This document shows positions 17,664-26,480 of a stretch of 64,000 nt of DNA, piece after piece (the stretch's first letter is position 1; each line of letters begins with the position of its first letter). Source of the stretch: Cellulosilyticum lentocellum DSM 5427 (GTDB taxonomy: Bacteria > Bacillota > Clostridia > Lachnospirales > Cellulosilyticaceae); NCBI RefSeq assembly GCF_000178835.2, contig NC_015275.1:4183001-4247000 (forward strand), in the 5' to 3' direction. The notes beneath the pieces are model-generated. The model had not been told where the DNA came from and did not search any database. It saw only the letters and a list, made by a program, of their open reading frames with translations. A program made the translations under genes and the position numbers.

Positions 17664-18551
17664 TTATTTTTGTAGGGATGCTATTATAGCATCCCTTTCA
17701 ATCATTATCATTTTGTCATTAATCATTGCTTCTACTATTTTCTTAATACTCATGGATATATATACATCGCTCATATTCAACAATTGTCCAATCTTTTTAT
17801 AAGAAAGTCTTTCAATCAATGCTATGAAATAAATTAACATTTCCTTTCTAAATCCTTGAGTCCTATTGCACATTATTTCTCCAACACTTGTTTTCCAATG
17901 ACCAGATAATCTATTAATGAGTTCCTCATGCTCTAACTTAATCATTCCTCTTAAACAAATATCATTTATTTTCTCTTCTTCTGCACTTGCTACTTCTTCA
18001 TCTACCAATTCTTTTTCTTCTACATAATGTTTATATAAAACTTTACTCTGTGTATATTGAGGTGCAAAATAGCTCAGTAGCAACTCAACATCAACAATAT
18101 CATCTTTCTTATCTGCTATATATACAGAATAACTACTCCATTCATATTCCTCTGGCTTTTGTACAAGTTGTGCTTTTACCGGATTTAGATGTATATATTT
18201 AGATACATTTACAAAGTATGCTTCATTCTTAACTATACTACTAGTGTATCTATCTTGAAATAAGTGTCCTGAACATTTATATTTCTTATTAAAATAAATG
18301 GCATAACTTAGATTCAAACCTTGCATAAATCTAGATATATCTTGACCATTATCAAATATTAGCAAATGAACATGGTTTGTCATCAAACAATAGGCATATA
18401 TACATACCTTATAGCTTTCTTTATATCTTCTTAATCTTGCTAGATATTCTATTCGATCATCATCATCTACAAAAATACTTTGCTTATTATTCCCACGAAC
18501 ACTAATATGATAGATACTACACTCAGCTTTTTCTCTAGCTTTTCTAGGCAT
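17664..18551 (-). CDS. REP-associated tyrosine transposase (RAYT-type, Y1/HUH family)
   Basis: The 295-residue protein starts MPRKAREKAECSIYHISVRG about 8 bases after AAGGAG. The Y1 transposase fold is clear: the early GNNKQSIF loop, the HUH metal site in LMTNHVHLLI near residue 70, the FQDRY segment, the catalytic-Tyr helix SKYIHLNPVKA, and the SSYSVY segment typical of RAYTs. A C-terminal extension from about residue 190 contains a helix-turn-helix-like stretch (YKKIGQLLNMSDVYISMSI), a layout common in single-copy RAYT proteins. RAYTs are domesticated IS200/IS605 relatives that go with short palindromic REP elements and lack insertion-sequence ends. None are seen here, but a one-mismatch dispersed motif lies 66 bases upstream. 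Reading frame intact. Confidence 0.85.
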   Translation of the reverse strand: MPRKAREKAECSIYHISVRGNNKQSIFVDDDDRIEYLARLRRYKESYKVCIYAYCLMTNHVHLLIFDNGQDISRFMQGLNLSYAIYFNKKYKCSGHLFQDRYTSSIVKNEAYFVNVSKYIHLNPVKAQLVQKPEEYEWSSYSVYIADKKDDIVDVELLLSYFAPQYTQSKVLYKHYVEEKELVDEEVASAEEEKINDICLRGMIKLEHEELINRLSGHWKTSVGEIMCNRTQGFRKEMLIYFIALIERLSYKKIGQLLNMSDVYISMSIKKIVEAMINDKMIMIERDAIIASLQK

Positions 18552-18617
18552 GTATAATACTCCTTCCATTCTATTGTTTAGAAGAAGTATTGACTAAGAA
18601 AATAATTTTTAATCTTT

Positions 18618-18629
18618 TAGACCTGTCCC
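18618..18629 (-). repeat. Dispersed 12-mer (GGGACAGGTCTA) upstream of the RAYT gene
   Basis: A single inverted-orientation copy with one mismatch, in the 88-base gap between the transposase start and the end of the GerC-type gene. Confidence 0.7.
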
Positions 18630-18639
18630 TACTCAACTT

Positions 18640-19794
18640 TTATTCAAGCATTCCCGTATTATGAATAGTAACTATTGTTACTACTTTGATTGGTATATTT
18701 TTATATCCTGTTATCAGCCATTGATTTTCATAAGACTCCCATTCTTTAGGATGCTTACGATACATTTCTAATCCTATATTTAGAAAATCCACGTTTATTT
18801 CTTTTGAATAGACAATACTCTCTTGTGTTTGCTTATTAATTTCTGCTTTAATTAAACTGCCTATTTCTCTTATGCTTGATTCATTAAATAATTCGTTCTG
18901 CTCTGATGATACAAACTCTGTTATATTTCCTTTTACTTTTATTTCTATCTCTGCACACCATTCACCATTATTTGCATTAAAAGAAACTCTAGATTCTTCT
19001 TCCTCTATATTGTAGGTCAAATTCTCCCCTTTATATTTCACAACAATAGGCACTTCTTTAATCTTTCCCTCAACGAACAATTCTCCTCTTACTTGCTCCT
19101 TGTTTATCCAGTCTGCTAACTCATAATCTTTAATTACTGCAGCACCTTGAATAAGAACCGTCCCTTCTTGATCACTTATTACAGGAATGGTAGTTACGCC
19201 TGTATTTTGCAATTCTTTTATCAGATTGCCTAACGTTTGTTGTTTCGCATAGCTAGTTGGCCGTTCTGAATTATTAAAGAATTTCATAACATAAAGTCCT
19301 ATGATAGGATTCTGAGGATTTTTAGCTTGTGTTAACTTTCCAGCCTTTCCCTTCACAGCTAAAATACTTGTTCCTCTCCCTATCTGCATATTTCTAATAA
19401 GCCCATCAATAGTTGCTTTAAACAGTTCCTTATCTTTTAGCAATTCCTCTCCCAATACTAAAGCTTTAGTATGGCTGAAGGTAACTGTATTTTGTGTTTT
19501 ACGTTCTACTTCATCAACACTTGTGGCTATCGTTGAGCTTTTGGTTATTATCGCTGTTTTTACATCTTCTGATAAACTATCTTGGCCTGATAACTTTGCT
19601 ATATCTGGTATTGTATAGGTGACTTCATATCGTTTATCTTGTGCTTCTGTACTACTTTGTTTTGAAGCATCATTTTTATCTATTGCAACCTCTAAAACCA
19701 CATGTCTCTCATTAATCTCTACACTATCCCAGCACCCTGTTAAAACAAAAGGTAAAAAGATAATTATGATATATTTTAATTTATTAATGATCAT
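18640..19794 (-). CDS. Spore germination lipoprotein, GerAC/GerKC type
   Basis: The 384-residue C subunit of a nutrient germinant receptor, lipid-anchored on the spore inner membrane. The ATG at 19792-19794 follows GAGGAG by 8-9 bases and overlaps the end of the permease gene by 11 bases. The product opens with a lipoprotein signal ending LTGC (Cys21) and then WDSVEINERHVVLEVAIDK, the hallmark of the family. Later family segments include SFSHTKALVLGEEL and the C-terminal KHPKEWES. An exact dispersed 12-mer at 19153-19164 is read as Gly-Thr-Val-Leu in the family region that precedes the variable AV-F/I strand. Last gene of the four-gene operon. Confidence 0.9.
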   Translation of the reverse strand: MIINKLKYIIIIFLPFVLTGCWDSVEINERHVVLEVAIDKNDASKQSSTEAQDKRYEVTYTIPDIAKLSGQDSLSEDVKTAIITKSSTIATSVDEVERKTQNTVTFSHTKALVLGEELLKDKELFKATIDGLIRNMQIGRGTSILAVKGKAGKLTQAKNPQNPIIGLYVMKFFNNSERPTSYAKQQTLGNLIKELQNTGVTTIPVISDQEGTVLIQGAAVIKDYELADWINKEQVRGELFVEGKIKEVPIVVKYKGENLTYNIEEEESRVSFNANNGEWCAEIEIKVKGNITEFVSSEQNELFNESSIREIGSLIKAEINKQTQESIVYSKEINVDFLNIGLEMYRKHPKEWESYENQWLITGYKNIPIKVVTIVTIHNTGMLE

Positions 19795-20881
19795 AACCAA
19801 CTCTCCTCACTTTAGCAATTAACCATAATAAAAGAGGGACAGGTATTAAAAACCATGCTCCAAAACAGCGCTGGAACTTAATATAGTAATCGTATGTTTG
19901 AATTAAACTTGTAGGCCATACTGCTATGAAATAAACTATTGGCACAAGAGGTAATACAAATACATTTTCTCTTTTAAATCTGAAGCTTCTGCTTCCTATA
20001 AGTGAAGTAAAATAAAGACCTGAACTAATATACATAAATATGCTGAGTATCCAGCCTGTCATCATAAAAATCTCTTGATTTTCTATGATTCTTCCGGCAT
20101 TTTCAATGCTTTGCATAAGCGTTAATACTGGCCATATCTGCCTATCAACTTCACCAATTCCAATACTACATATAGTTAGCAGAATAATAAGCGCCTCTAA
20201 TATTGCAATAATAAGAATAGCCCTAAATGCTGCCCGTCTTGCTTTCTTTGGTTTTTCCATTAACCCAGTCATCATCAACATAAATTCAATAGGCATAAAA
20301 CTTAAGCTAATATAGTAGCTTCCCCGACCCACCTGCGCGAGGTTAGTCTGAAAAAAAGGCATAACTTGCTTATAATCTGCACTTATAAGAATTTTGCAAA
20401 AAACAATCCCTAAGGGAACAAATACAAAATAAACTAAAATCTCTCCCATTCTGGCTGTTGCTTCCATTCCTGATTTCACAAGGTAAGCTGTTGATAAAAG
20501 CATAACCAACATAATCACTACTAAAGGTGTTTTAGGTAACATCACTTGAGTAATCATTTCTCCGAACATACGTAATTCTAACCCTGTTGTTACAATAAGT
20601 TTTATAGCAAATGCAATGACGATAATATATGCTACAAATCTAGGCACAACCTTAGGCGTAAATTCTACCAGAGTATCACCCGGGAAATTTTTAGTCAATC
20701 CTGTAATACACCACACATAAATTACACCAAAGATTAAGGCTACTATAGGTAATATATATCCATTTCTTCCTACAAAATCAGCTGCCATCTTCGGTAATAT
20801 AAGAATAGTCATATTAAACATCTGCAAGACAAGTAGCATAGTAACCTGTCTAACCGATATCTTTCCATTATGGGTAAACAT
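19784..20881 (-). CDS. Spore germination permease, GerAB/GerKB type
   Basis: The 365-residue integral membrane B subunit of a germinant receptor (spore permease family, APC fold). It starts VRQVTMLLVLQMF after a short cytoplasmic tip and shows about ten hydrophobic segments with little between them. The ribosome site GGAGGTGAG lies within the end of the A-subunit gene; stop and start codons abut. The expected role is recognition of small nutrients by the A/B/C receptor. A one-mismatch dispersed motif at 19836-19847 is read in the last membrane segment as Ile-Pro-Val-Pro-Leu, an unusually Pro-rich stretch for a helix. Confidence 0.9.
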   Translation of the reverse strand: MFTHNGKISVRQVTMLLVLQMFNMTILILPKMAADFVGRNGYILPIVALIFGVIYVWCITGLTKNFPGDTLVEFTPKVVPRFVAYIIVIAFAIKLIVTTGLELRMFGEMITQVMLPKTPLVVIMLVMLLSTAYLVKSGMEATARMGEILVYFVFVPLGIVFCKILISADYKQVMPFFQTNLAQVGRGSYYISLSFMPIEFMLMMTGLMEKPKKARRAAFRAILIIAILEALIILLTICSIGIGEVDRQIWPVLTLMQSIENAGRIIENQEIFMMTGWILSIFMYISSGLYFTSLIGSRSFRFKRENVFVLPLVPIVYFIAVWPTSLIQTYDYYIKFQRCFGAWFLIPVPLLLWLIAKVRRVGYDH

Positions 20882-22540
20882 TTACTCACCTCCACCATTC
20901 TTATTATTTTTATCCTTAACTTGACCATTAGTTACTCCACTATTAGGTCCTGGTGCCACATCTTGCGCATTAATTCCCGATTTCACTCTTAACCTTGTTC
21001 GTTGTGTATGTCTTGCAAAAATAGGCCTTGTAGTCTGCATAAATGTAGGAAATCTTAAAATTGTATCCTTTAAATCTTTAGAATCATTTTGATCAGATAT
21101 ATTATATGGCGCTAAATACGGAATTCCAAAACTCTCTAAAGATGAGAGATGTGTTAATACTAATAACGCAGCAATTAAAAATCCATATAAACCAAATACT
21201 GCAGAGAAGGCAATAAATAAGTACCTAATCAACCTAAATGCTGAAGTTAAACTATAATCAGGTATTGCAAAAGTACATATAGCAGTAAATGCAATGATGA
21301 TAATAATCATTGGACTAATAATGTTGGCATCAACAGCAGCTTGCCCTATAACAATACCACCCACCAAACCAATAACATGTCCTATTGCCCCAGGCGCTCG
21401 TATACCAGCTTCCCGAAACAATTCAAAAATAAGTTCCATGACTATAATCTCCATAACTGTAGAAAAGGTTATACCTTCCCTAGATGCAGCGATGGATATT
21501 GCAAAAGATGTTGGTAACATTTGGGGTTGAAAATTAAGTGTAGCAATATAAAGTCCTGGAAGTGCAAAAGAAAGAAAAGAAACTATATATCTTAATATTC
21601 TAGTAAAAGTCATGATTTGCCAGCGTTGATAATAATCTTCGGAGGCTTGATAGTATGCATTAAGTGTAGCTGGTACTATAATTCCAAAAGGAGAATTATC
21701 TACTAAAATTCCTACCTTCCCCTCCAACAAACTCGCTGCAAACTTATCTGGTCTTTCTGTCGCTTGCGTCTGTGGAAATGGACTTTTCCAACTATCTTCA
21801 ATAAGTTGTTCTATATAGCCACTATCGAAAATGGCGTCTATAACATATTTATCAATTCTTCTTTCCACTGTCTCAACTAGTTCAGGTCTAACAATATCAT
21901 CTACATAAACAATAGCTACATCAGTTCGACTCCTAGTGCCTACACTGACCATTTTTATTTTTAGTTTAGTATCACGAATACGTCTTCTAACTAAAACTGT
22001 ATTAAATCTTATGGTTTCTGTGAACCCATCTCTTGGACCTCTTACTACGCTTTCCGTAGCAGGTTCACTTACACCTCTAGCGGGCCATCCTCTAGTAGCA
22101 ATTACAAGTCCCGTTTTTGAACCTTCTACAAAAATAGCACTATCTCCTGATAGTACTGCATTTGCCATAGCATCCATGCCTTCAACTTCTTTTACATCAA
22201 AGGTTGCTGAAAAGTGTTGCATTACCAACTTCGTAGGTGTAATTTTTGCATCAAATACCTCTCCATTTAGATTTTTGTACTCAAACACCTTACTAAGCAA
22301 ATAGTTTTCTAGAATATCACGATTTACAAGACCATCTACATAAACACCATATATTCTAAATTTAGCATCTTTGCAAATATTTACTTCTCTTTTAACAACA
22401 TCCATACAGTCATGAAATAAGTATTCTATACACTTTATATTTTCATCTAAATCTGTAAATATCTCTAAGGATATTTTATTATCCCGGTCATGAAATTCAT
22501 CCTCGTTACTTGCTTTAACCTCTTTTTTTTCTTCAATCAT
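20882..22540 (-). CDS. Spore germination receptor A subunit, GerAA/GerKA type
   Basis: The 552-residue product starts at the ATG 22538-22540, 6 bases after AGGAGGTG; the longer reading is rejected because it overlaps the previous gene and has no ribosome site. Layout: soluble N-terminal domain to about residue 270, with the strongly conserved GWPARGVSEPATESVVRGPR and DGFTETIRFNTVLVRRRI. The membrane domain (residues about 285-490) includes LPGLYIATLNFQPQM and REAGIRAPGAIGHVIGLVGG. The short C-terminal tail is rich in Asn/Lys/Gly. It is the largest subunit of the germinant receptor and directly coupled to the B subunit. No second A subunit is present here. Confidence 0.92.
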   Translation of the reverse strand: MIEEKKEVKASNEDEFHDRDNKISLEIFTDLDENIKCIEYLFHDCMDVVKREVNICKDAKFRIYGVYVDGLVNRDILENYLLSKVFEYKNLNGEVFDAKITPTKLVMQHFSATFDVKEVEGMDAMANAVLSGDSAIFVEGSKTGLVIATRGWPARGVSEPATESVVRGPRDGFTETIRFNTVLVRRRIRDTKLKIKMVSVGTRSRTDVAIVYVDDIVRPELVETVERRIDKYVIDAIFDSGYIEQLIEDSWKSPFPQTQATERPDKFAASLLEGKVGILVDNSPFGIIVPATLNAYYQASEDYYQRWQIMTFTRILRYIVSFLSFALPGLYIATLNFQPQMLPTSFAISIAASREGITFSTVMEIIVMELIFELFREAGIRAPGAIGHVIGLVGGIVIGQAAVDANIISPMIIIIIAFTAICTFAIPDYSLTSAFRLIRYLFIAFSAVFGLYGFLIAALLVLTHLSSLESFGIPYLAPYNISDQNDSKDLKDTILRFPTFMQTTRPIFARHTQRTRLRVKSGINAQDVAPGPNSGVTNGQVKDKNNKNGGGE

Positions 22541-22560
22541 GCTACACCTCCTTAATCTAG

Positions 22561-22755
22561 TTAAATACTGGTGATTATGAATCCCAGTATCCCTACAATG
22601 ATGTAGATCCAACCCACCACTTTTGAGAACCTTCCCTCTCTATCCATGTGATCTACTCGTATTAAGTTATTACTCTGAACAAACGCCATATATAATCCAA
22701 TAACTAGCATAATACTATCTATATAAACAGAAAATAAACCACTCAGCTGTGTCAT
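22561..22755 (-). CDS. Small two-helix membrane protein heading the germination operon
   Basis: The 64-residue protein has two hydrophobic segments (residues about 10-27 and 47-63) joined by a polar loop with RVDHMDREGRFSK. The ribosome site AGGGG is followed by the start after a normal gap, and the A-subunit start lies 20 bases past its stop. The position, strand and spacing say it is the first gene of the germination operon. Small membrane D-type proteins accompany some germinant receptors, so it may be an accessory subunit. The family is not identified. Confidence 0.65.
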   Translation of the reverse strand: MTQLSGLFSVYIDSIMLVIGLYMAFVQSNNLIRVDHMDREGRFSKVVGWIYIIVGILGFIITSI

Positions 22756-22798
22756 ACCCTACACCCCTTTTTATCAAAATCAATTCTATATACATAAC

Positions 22799-22827
22799 CA
22801 TTATCTGTAATTAAGTAATTTTTATGC
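22799..22827 (-). promoter_or_regulatory. Weak forespore-type promoter candidate of the germination operon
   Basis: On the minus strand GCATA (22823-22827) and GATAATG (22799-22805) are 17 bases apart. The -35 fits sigma-F/G; the -10 matches CATNNTA only partly. It lies 44 bases before the small gene. Confidence 0.3.
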
Positions 22828-22828
22828 A

Positions 22829-22886
22829 AAAAGAGAGGGACGGTTCTTAAAATGCTTAAGCATTTTAAGAACCGTCCCTCTCTTTT
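22829..22886. terminator. Perfect 58-base palindrome containing an inverted pair of the 12-mer
   Basis: The 29-base arms (22829-22857, 22858-22886) are perfectly complementary with no loop bases. Each arm carries GGGACGGTTCTT (22837-22848) or its complement (22867-22878). It lies 6 bases past the LacI gene stop with A and T runs at both ends, so it should terminate that transcript. Confidence 0.8.
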
Positions 22887-22891
22887 AATTT

Positions 22892-23908
22892 CTAATTTTT
22901 CTTTTCTTTAACACTATCGCCCTCTACTAATTTTGTTTCTAGAACAATATGTTGGTTTTCTACCTTATTTTCTAAAAGTCCAATTAATAACTTTACACTC
23001 ACTACTGATAGTTCATCTTGTGGCTGTTCAATAGTTGTGATACTAGGATTATAGTAACTTGCAATATCAATACCATCAAATCCCATTACGGATATATCAT
23101 CTCCTACTTTATATCCTAAATCTACTATAGCCTTTGCTGCTCCTATAGCCATTGTATCTGCAGTTGCAAAAATAGCTGTTATTTGAGGATTAACTGCTAA
23201 AAACTTTTTTGTTCTTTCATAGGACAAAGCCGTATCATAATTACCATAAATAACATAATTTAAGTTATGTTTGATCCTATAATCCTTACAAGCATTTTTA
23301 TAGCCTTCATATCTCAGTTTTCCAATACTATAGTCCTGTTTATTACCTAAAATAATAGCTACTTCTTTATGCCCTTTCTCAATTAAATAAGAAGTGGCTT
23401 TATAACCTGCTTTCTCATTACTAATACTTACCGTAGAAAAGTTCTTCCAGGTCTTCGGCTGCTTAAAATCTACACTTATCATAACAATTGCTATGTCTAA
23501 CCCGTGAAAACTTTCTTCATTTACCCCTATAAAGTTTCCTCCTAAACAAATAACCCCTTGAAGTCTCTTTTCTTTTGCAAAACCAACCAATGTAGAGACA
23601 TCATCCACATTATTATGATAATGTACAATAATTGAATATCCTGCTTTTTCTATACTCATACTGATATTTTTTAATAGCGCAGCAAAAAAAGGATTGAAAA
23701 CCCCTCGAATGAGTATTCCTATATTATTTGTGTTTGTCTGCTTTAGTACCCGAGCACTGTTATTTGGAATATAATTATTCTCACGTATTATATCTAGTAT
23801 TCTTTCTCTAGTCTCATATTTTACGTCTGGATGATTGTTTATTACTCTAGAAACCGTACTTACCCCTACCCCTGCTATCCTAGCAATATCAACTATTGTC
23901 ATCCCCAT
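22892..23908 (-). CDS. LacI-family transcriptional regulator 1 (maltodextrin locus)
   Basis: The 338-residue regulator. Residues 3-25 are the DNA-binding helix-turn-helix and hinge (TIVDIARIAGVGVSTVSRVIN, read across the first two helices). ARVLKQTNTNNIGILIRG links to a periplasmic-binding-protein-like sugar domain ending in the usual GFDGIDIASYYNPSITTIEQP. It is closely similar throughout to the regulator at 31620, and the two flank the uptake and degradation genes, so they are duplicates that probably respond to related alpha-glucans. It stands alone downstream of glgP with a terminator on each side. Confidence 0.9.
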   Translation of the reverse strand: MGMTIVDIARIAGVGVSTVSRVINNHPDVKYETRERILDIIRENNYIPNNSARVLKQTNTNNIGILIRGVFNPFFAALLKNISMSIEKAGYSIIVHYHNNVDDVSTLVGFAKEKRLQGVICLGGNFIGVNEESFHGLDIAIVMISVDFKQPKTWKNFSTVSISNEKAGYKATSYLIEKGHKEVAIILGNKQDYSIGKLRYEGYKNACKDYRIKHNLNYVIYGNYDTALSYERTKKFLAVNPQITAIFATADTMAIGAAKAIVDLGYKVGDDISVMGFDGIDIASYYNPSITTIEQPQDELSVVSVKLLIGLLENKVENQHIVLETKLVEGDSVKEKKN

Positions 23909-24037
23909 CTGATGTATCCTCTTTCCTTTCTGGAATTTTACTCTTCCTGTTTAATTAATACCCTTTTGCCTATTGGTACATATACTGTTAAGTTATTCTA
24001 GCATACTTTTTTCAGATTGTTAACTATTTCTCTTTCT

Positions 24038-24094
24038 AACTAAGTTAAAGAACCGTCCCCATATTTTACATAGGGACGGTTCTTTAACTTAGTT
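24038..24094 (-). terminator. glgP terminator built from an inverted pair of the 12-mer
   Basis: Perfect 22-base arms (24038-24059, 24073-24094) and a 13-base loop, 25 bases past the glgP stop. The arms include the 12-mer at 24048-24059 and 24073-24084. Confidence 0.75.
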
Positions 24095-24119
24095 CCTCTT
24101 TTGTTACTTTTGGAAATTA

Positions 24120-26480
24120 TTACTTAACTGTTTTTGGTGTAATACCCCAAATCTCGTTAGCATATTGCATAATGGTTCTATCACTTGAGAAGATACCTGA
24201 GTTTGCAATGTTCATTAAGCTCATTTGTGCCCAATGTTTTTGATCTTTATATGCTGCAAATACTTTATCTTCAGCTTCTTTAAATGCTACAAAGTCAGCT
24301 AATAAGAAGTAAGTATCTCCTTCGTTTACTAATGAATTATATAAATCTTGGAATTCACCTGTACCACCATCGCAGAATGTACCATCTACTAATGCATCTA
24401 CTACTGTTTTTAGGGACAGGTCTGCTTCGTAGTATTCTTTTGAATTGTATTTACCACCAATTTGTTCGATATCTTCTACACGAAGACCAAAGATGAAGTT
24501 ATTTTCTTCTTTTGCTTCTTGAACGATTTCTACGTTTGCTCCATCGTATGTTCCAAATGTTAAAGCACCGTTCATCATGAATTTCATGTTACCTGTACCT
24601 GATGCTTCTTTACCTGCTGTTGAAATTTGTTTTGAAATATCTGCAGCTGGGAAGAGTTTTTCACCGTAAGATACGCGGTAGTTTTCTACGAAGATAACTT
24701 TCATTTTGCCACCGATAACTGGGTCATTGTTAACTTTCTTAGCAATTTCTCCAATAAATTTAACGATAGCTTTTGCTCTTACATAACCTGGGAATGCTTT
24801 TGCACCGAAGATAAATGTAACATTTGGAATATCCATTGATGGATTAGCTTTAAGTCTATTATATAAATCTAAGATATAAAATGCATTAAGTAATTGACGT
24901 TTGTACTCATGTAAACGTTTGATTTGGATATCAAATAATGAGTTTGGATCAAGCTCTACGCCTTCTACTTCTTTAATGTAAGCTGCAAGCTGTTCTTTCT
25001 TAGTTTTCTTAATAGCCATAAGTTTATTAAGTACAGCTTCATCATCGATGTATTTTTCTAATTGTTTAAGCTCTGATAAATTATTTACCCAGCTTTCTGT
25101 TCCTAAGAGCTCAGTGATGTATGCTGATAATTCTTGGTTACAAAGTCTCATCCATCTTCTTGGTGTGATACCATTTGTTTTGTTTTGGAATTTCTCTGGA
25201 TATAATTCATACCAGTTGTGTAATTCTGTATCTTTTAAGATATCTGTATGAAGTGCAGCAACACCATTTACAGCGAAACCAACATAGATCGCTAAGTTAG
25301 CCATTCTTACTTGGTTGTAATTTATGATTTTAAATTCATTGATTGCTTCTTTATCATAACCTTTATCTTCTAATTCTTGTACGAAAACAAAGTCAATGTG
25401 ACGGATGATTTCAAGAATACGTGGGAAAAGTTTTTCAATAAGTTTGACATCCCATTTTTCTAAAGCTTCAGCTAAAATCGTATGATTTGTATAAGCAAAT
25501 ACTGTTTTGGCAATACTTAAAGCATCTTTAAATTTTACATTTTCTTCGTCAACTAAGATTCTAATTAATTCTGGGATAGCAAGAACTGGGTGAGTATCAT
25601 TAAGCTGAACTGCATGTTCTTTTCCAAAGCTGCTAAAGTCACTACCGAATTTAGCTTTATGTGTACGGATAATATCTTTTAAGCTTGCACTTACCATGAA
25701 GTATTGTTGACGTAGTCTTAAAAGTTTACCAGCTTCTTTTGAGTCATTTGGATAAAGTACTCTTGAAATGTTTTCTGCATCATTTTTGCATTTTAAAGCT
25801 TCTGTATATTCTTGTTTGTTAAATAGGTCAAAGTCAAAGCTTTCAAGAGACTCTGATTGCCATAGTCTAAGTGTGTTTACATTTTTAGAACCGTAAGCAA
25901 TAATTGGCATATCATAAGGTACAGCTTTTACACTGTAATCACTAAATTCTACAATAACAGCTTCGTCATCTTTACGGATACTCCATGGATCACCATATTT
26001 AAGCCATGTATCAACCTCTTCCATTTGAGCTCCATCAACCATTTTTTGATTGAATAAACCGTTTGAGTAACGGATTCCGTATCCTTGAAGTGGAATGTTT
26101 GTTGTTGCTCCTGAATCCATAAAACAGGCAGCAAGTCTACCAAGACCACCATTACCAAGTCCAGCATCTTCTTCAATTTCTTCAATAGCATTAAGATCAA
26201 TGTTAAGTTCGTTAAGTACTTCCTTAACTTCATCATATACACCCATGCTGATTAAATTGTTACCAAGTGCACGACCCATTAAATATTCAGCTGATAAGTA
26301 GTATGCTTTTTTCCCTTGGTTGTATAATGCTTTTGTTTCACTCCAGTCATCAACTACTTCTTCAAGTAACGCTAAAGATAGCGCATTAAAAATTTCATAA
26401 TCTTTTGCTTCTCCCAAAGATTTTCCATATTTAACTTTACAATATTTGTTTATGCTATTTTTAAGTGCTTCCTTATTCAT
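24120..26480 (-). CDS. glgP: Glycogen/maltodextrin phosphorylase
   Basis: Phosphorolysis of alpha-1,4-glucans to glucose-1-phosphate, using pyridoxal phosphate. The 786-residue protein has the expected length. Conserved features: EYLMGRALGNNL near residue 63, GNGGLGRLAACFMDS near 108, QLNDTHPVLAIPELIRIL near 290, the phosphate site EASGTGNMKFMMNGA with the PLP Lys near 632. The start codon overlaps the malQ stop by 8 bases, so translation is coupled. Within the conserved YEADLSLKTVVDAL region a one-mismatch dispersed motif (24413-24424) encodes Asp-Leu-Ser-Leu, with no length change against the family pattern. It degrades maltodextrins imported by the adjacent transporter, and may also act on stored glycogen. 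Confidence 0.95.
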   Translation of the reverse strand: MNKEALKNSINKYCKVKYGKSLGEAKDYEIFNALSLALLEEVVDDWSETKALYNQGKKAYYLSAEYLMGRALGNNLISMGVYDEVKEVLNELNIDLNAIEEIEEDAGLGNGGLGRLAACFMDSGATTNIPLQGYGIRYSNGLFNQKMVDGAQMEEVDTWLKYGDPWSIRKDDEAVIVEFSDYSVKAVPYDMPIIAYGSKNVNTLRLWQSESLESFDFDLFNKQEYTEALKCKNDAENISRVLYPNDSKEAGKLLRLRQQYFMVSASLKDIIRTHKAKFGSDFSSFGKEHAVQLNDTHPVLAIPELIRILVDEENVKFKDALSIAKTVFAYTNHTILAEALEKWDVKLIEKLFPRILEIIRHIDFVFVQELEDKGYDKEAINEFKIINYNQVRMANLAIYVGFAVNGVAALHTDILKDTELHNWYELYPEKFQNKTNGITPRRWMRLCNQELSAYITELLGTESWVNNLSELKQLEKYIDDEAVLNKLMAIKKTKKEQLAAYIKEVEGVELDPNSLFDIQIKRLHEYKRQLLNAFYILDLYNRLKANPSMDIPNVTFIFGAKAFPGYVRAKAIVKFIGEIAKKVNNDPVIGGKMKVIFVENYRVSYGEKLFPAADISKQISTAGKEASGTGNMKFMMNGALTFGTYDGANVEIVQEAKEENNFIFGLRVEDIEQIGGKYNSKEYYEADLSLKTVVDALVDGTFCDGGTGEFQDLYNSLVNEGDTYFLLADFVAFKEAEDKVFAAYKDQKHWAQMSLMNIANSGIFSSDRTIMQYANEIWGITPKTVK

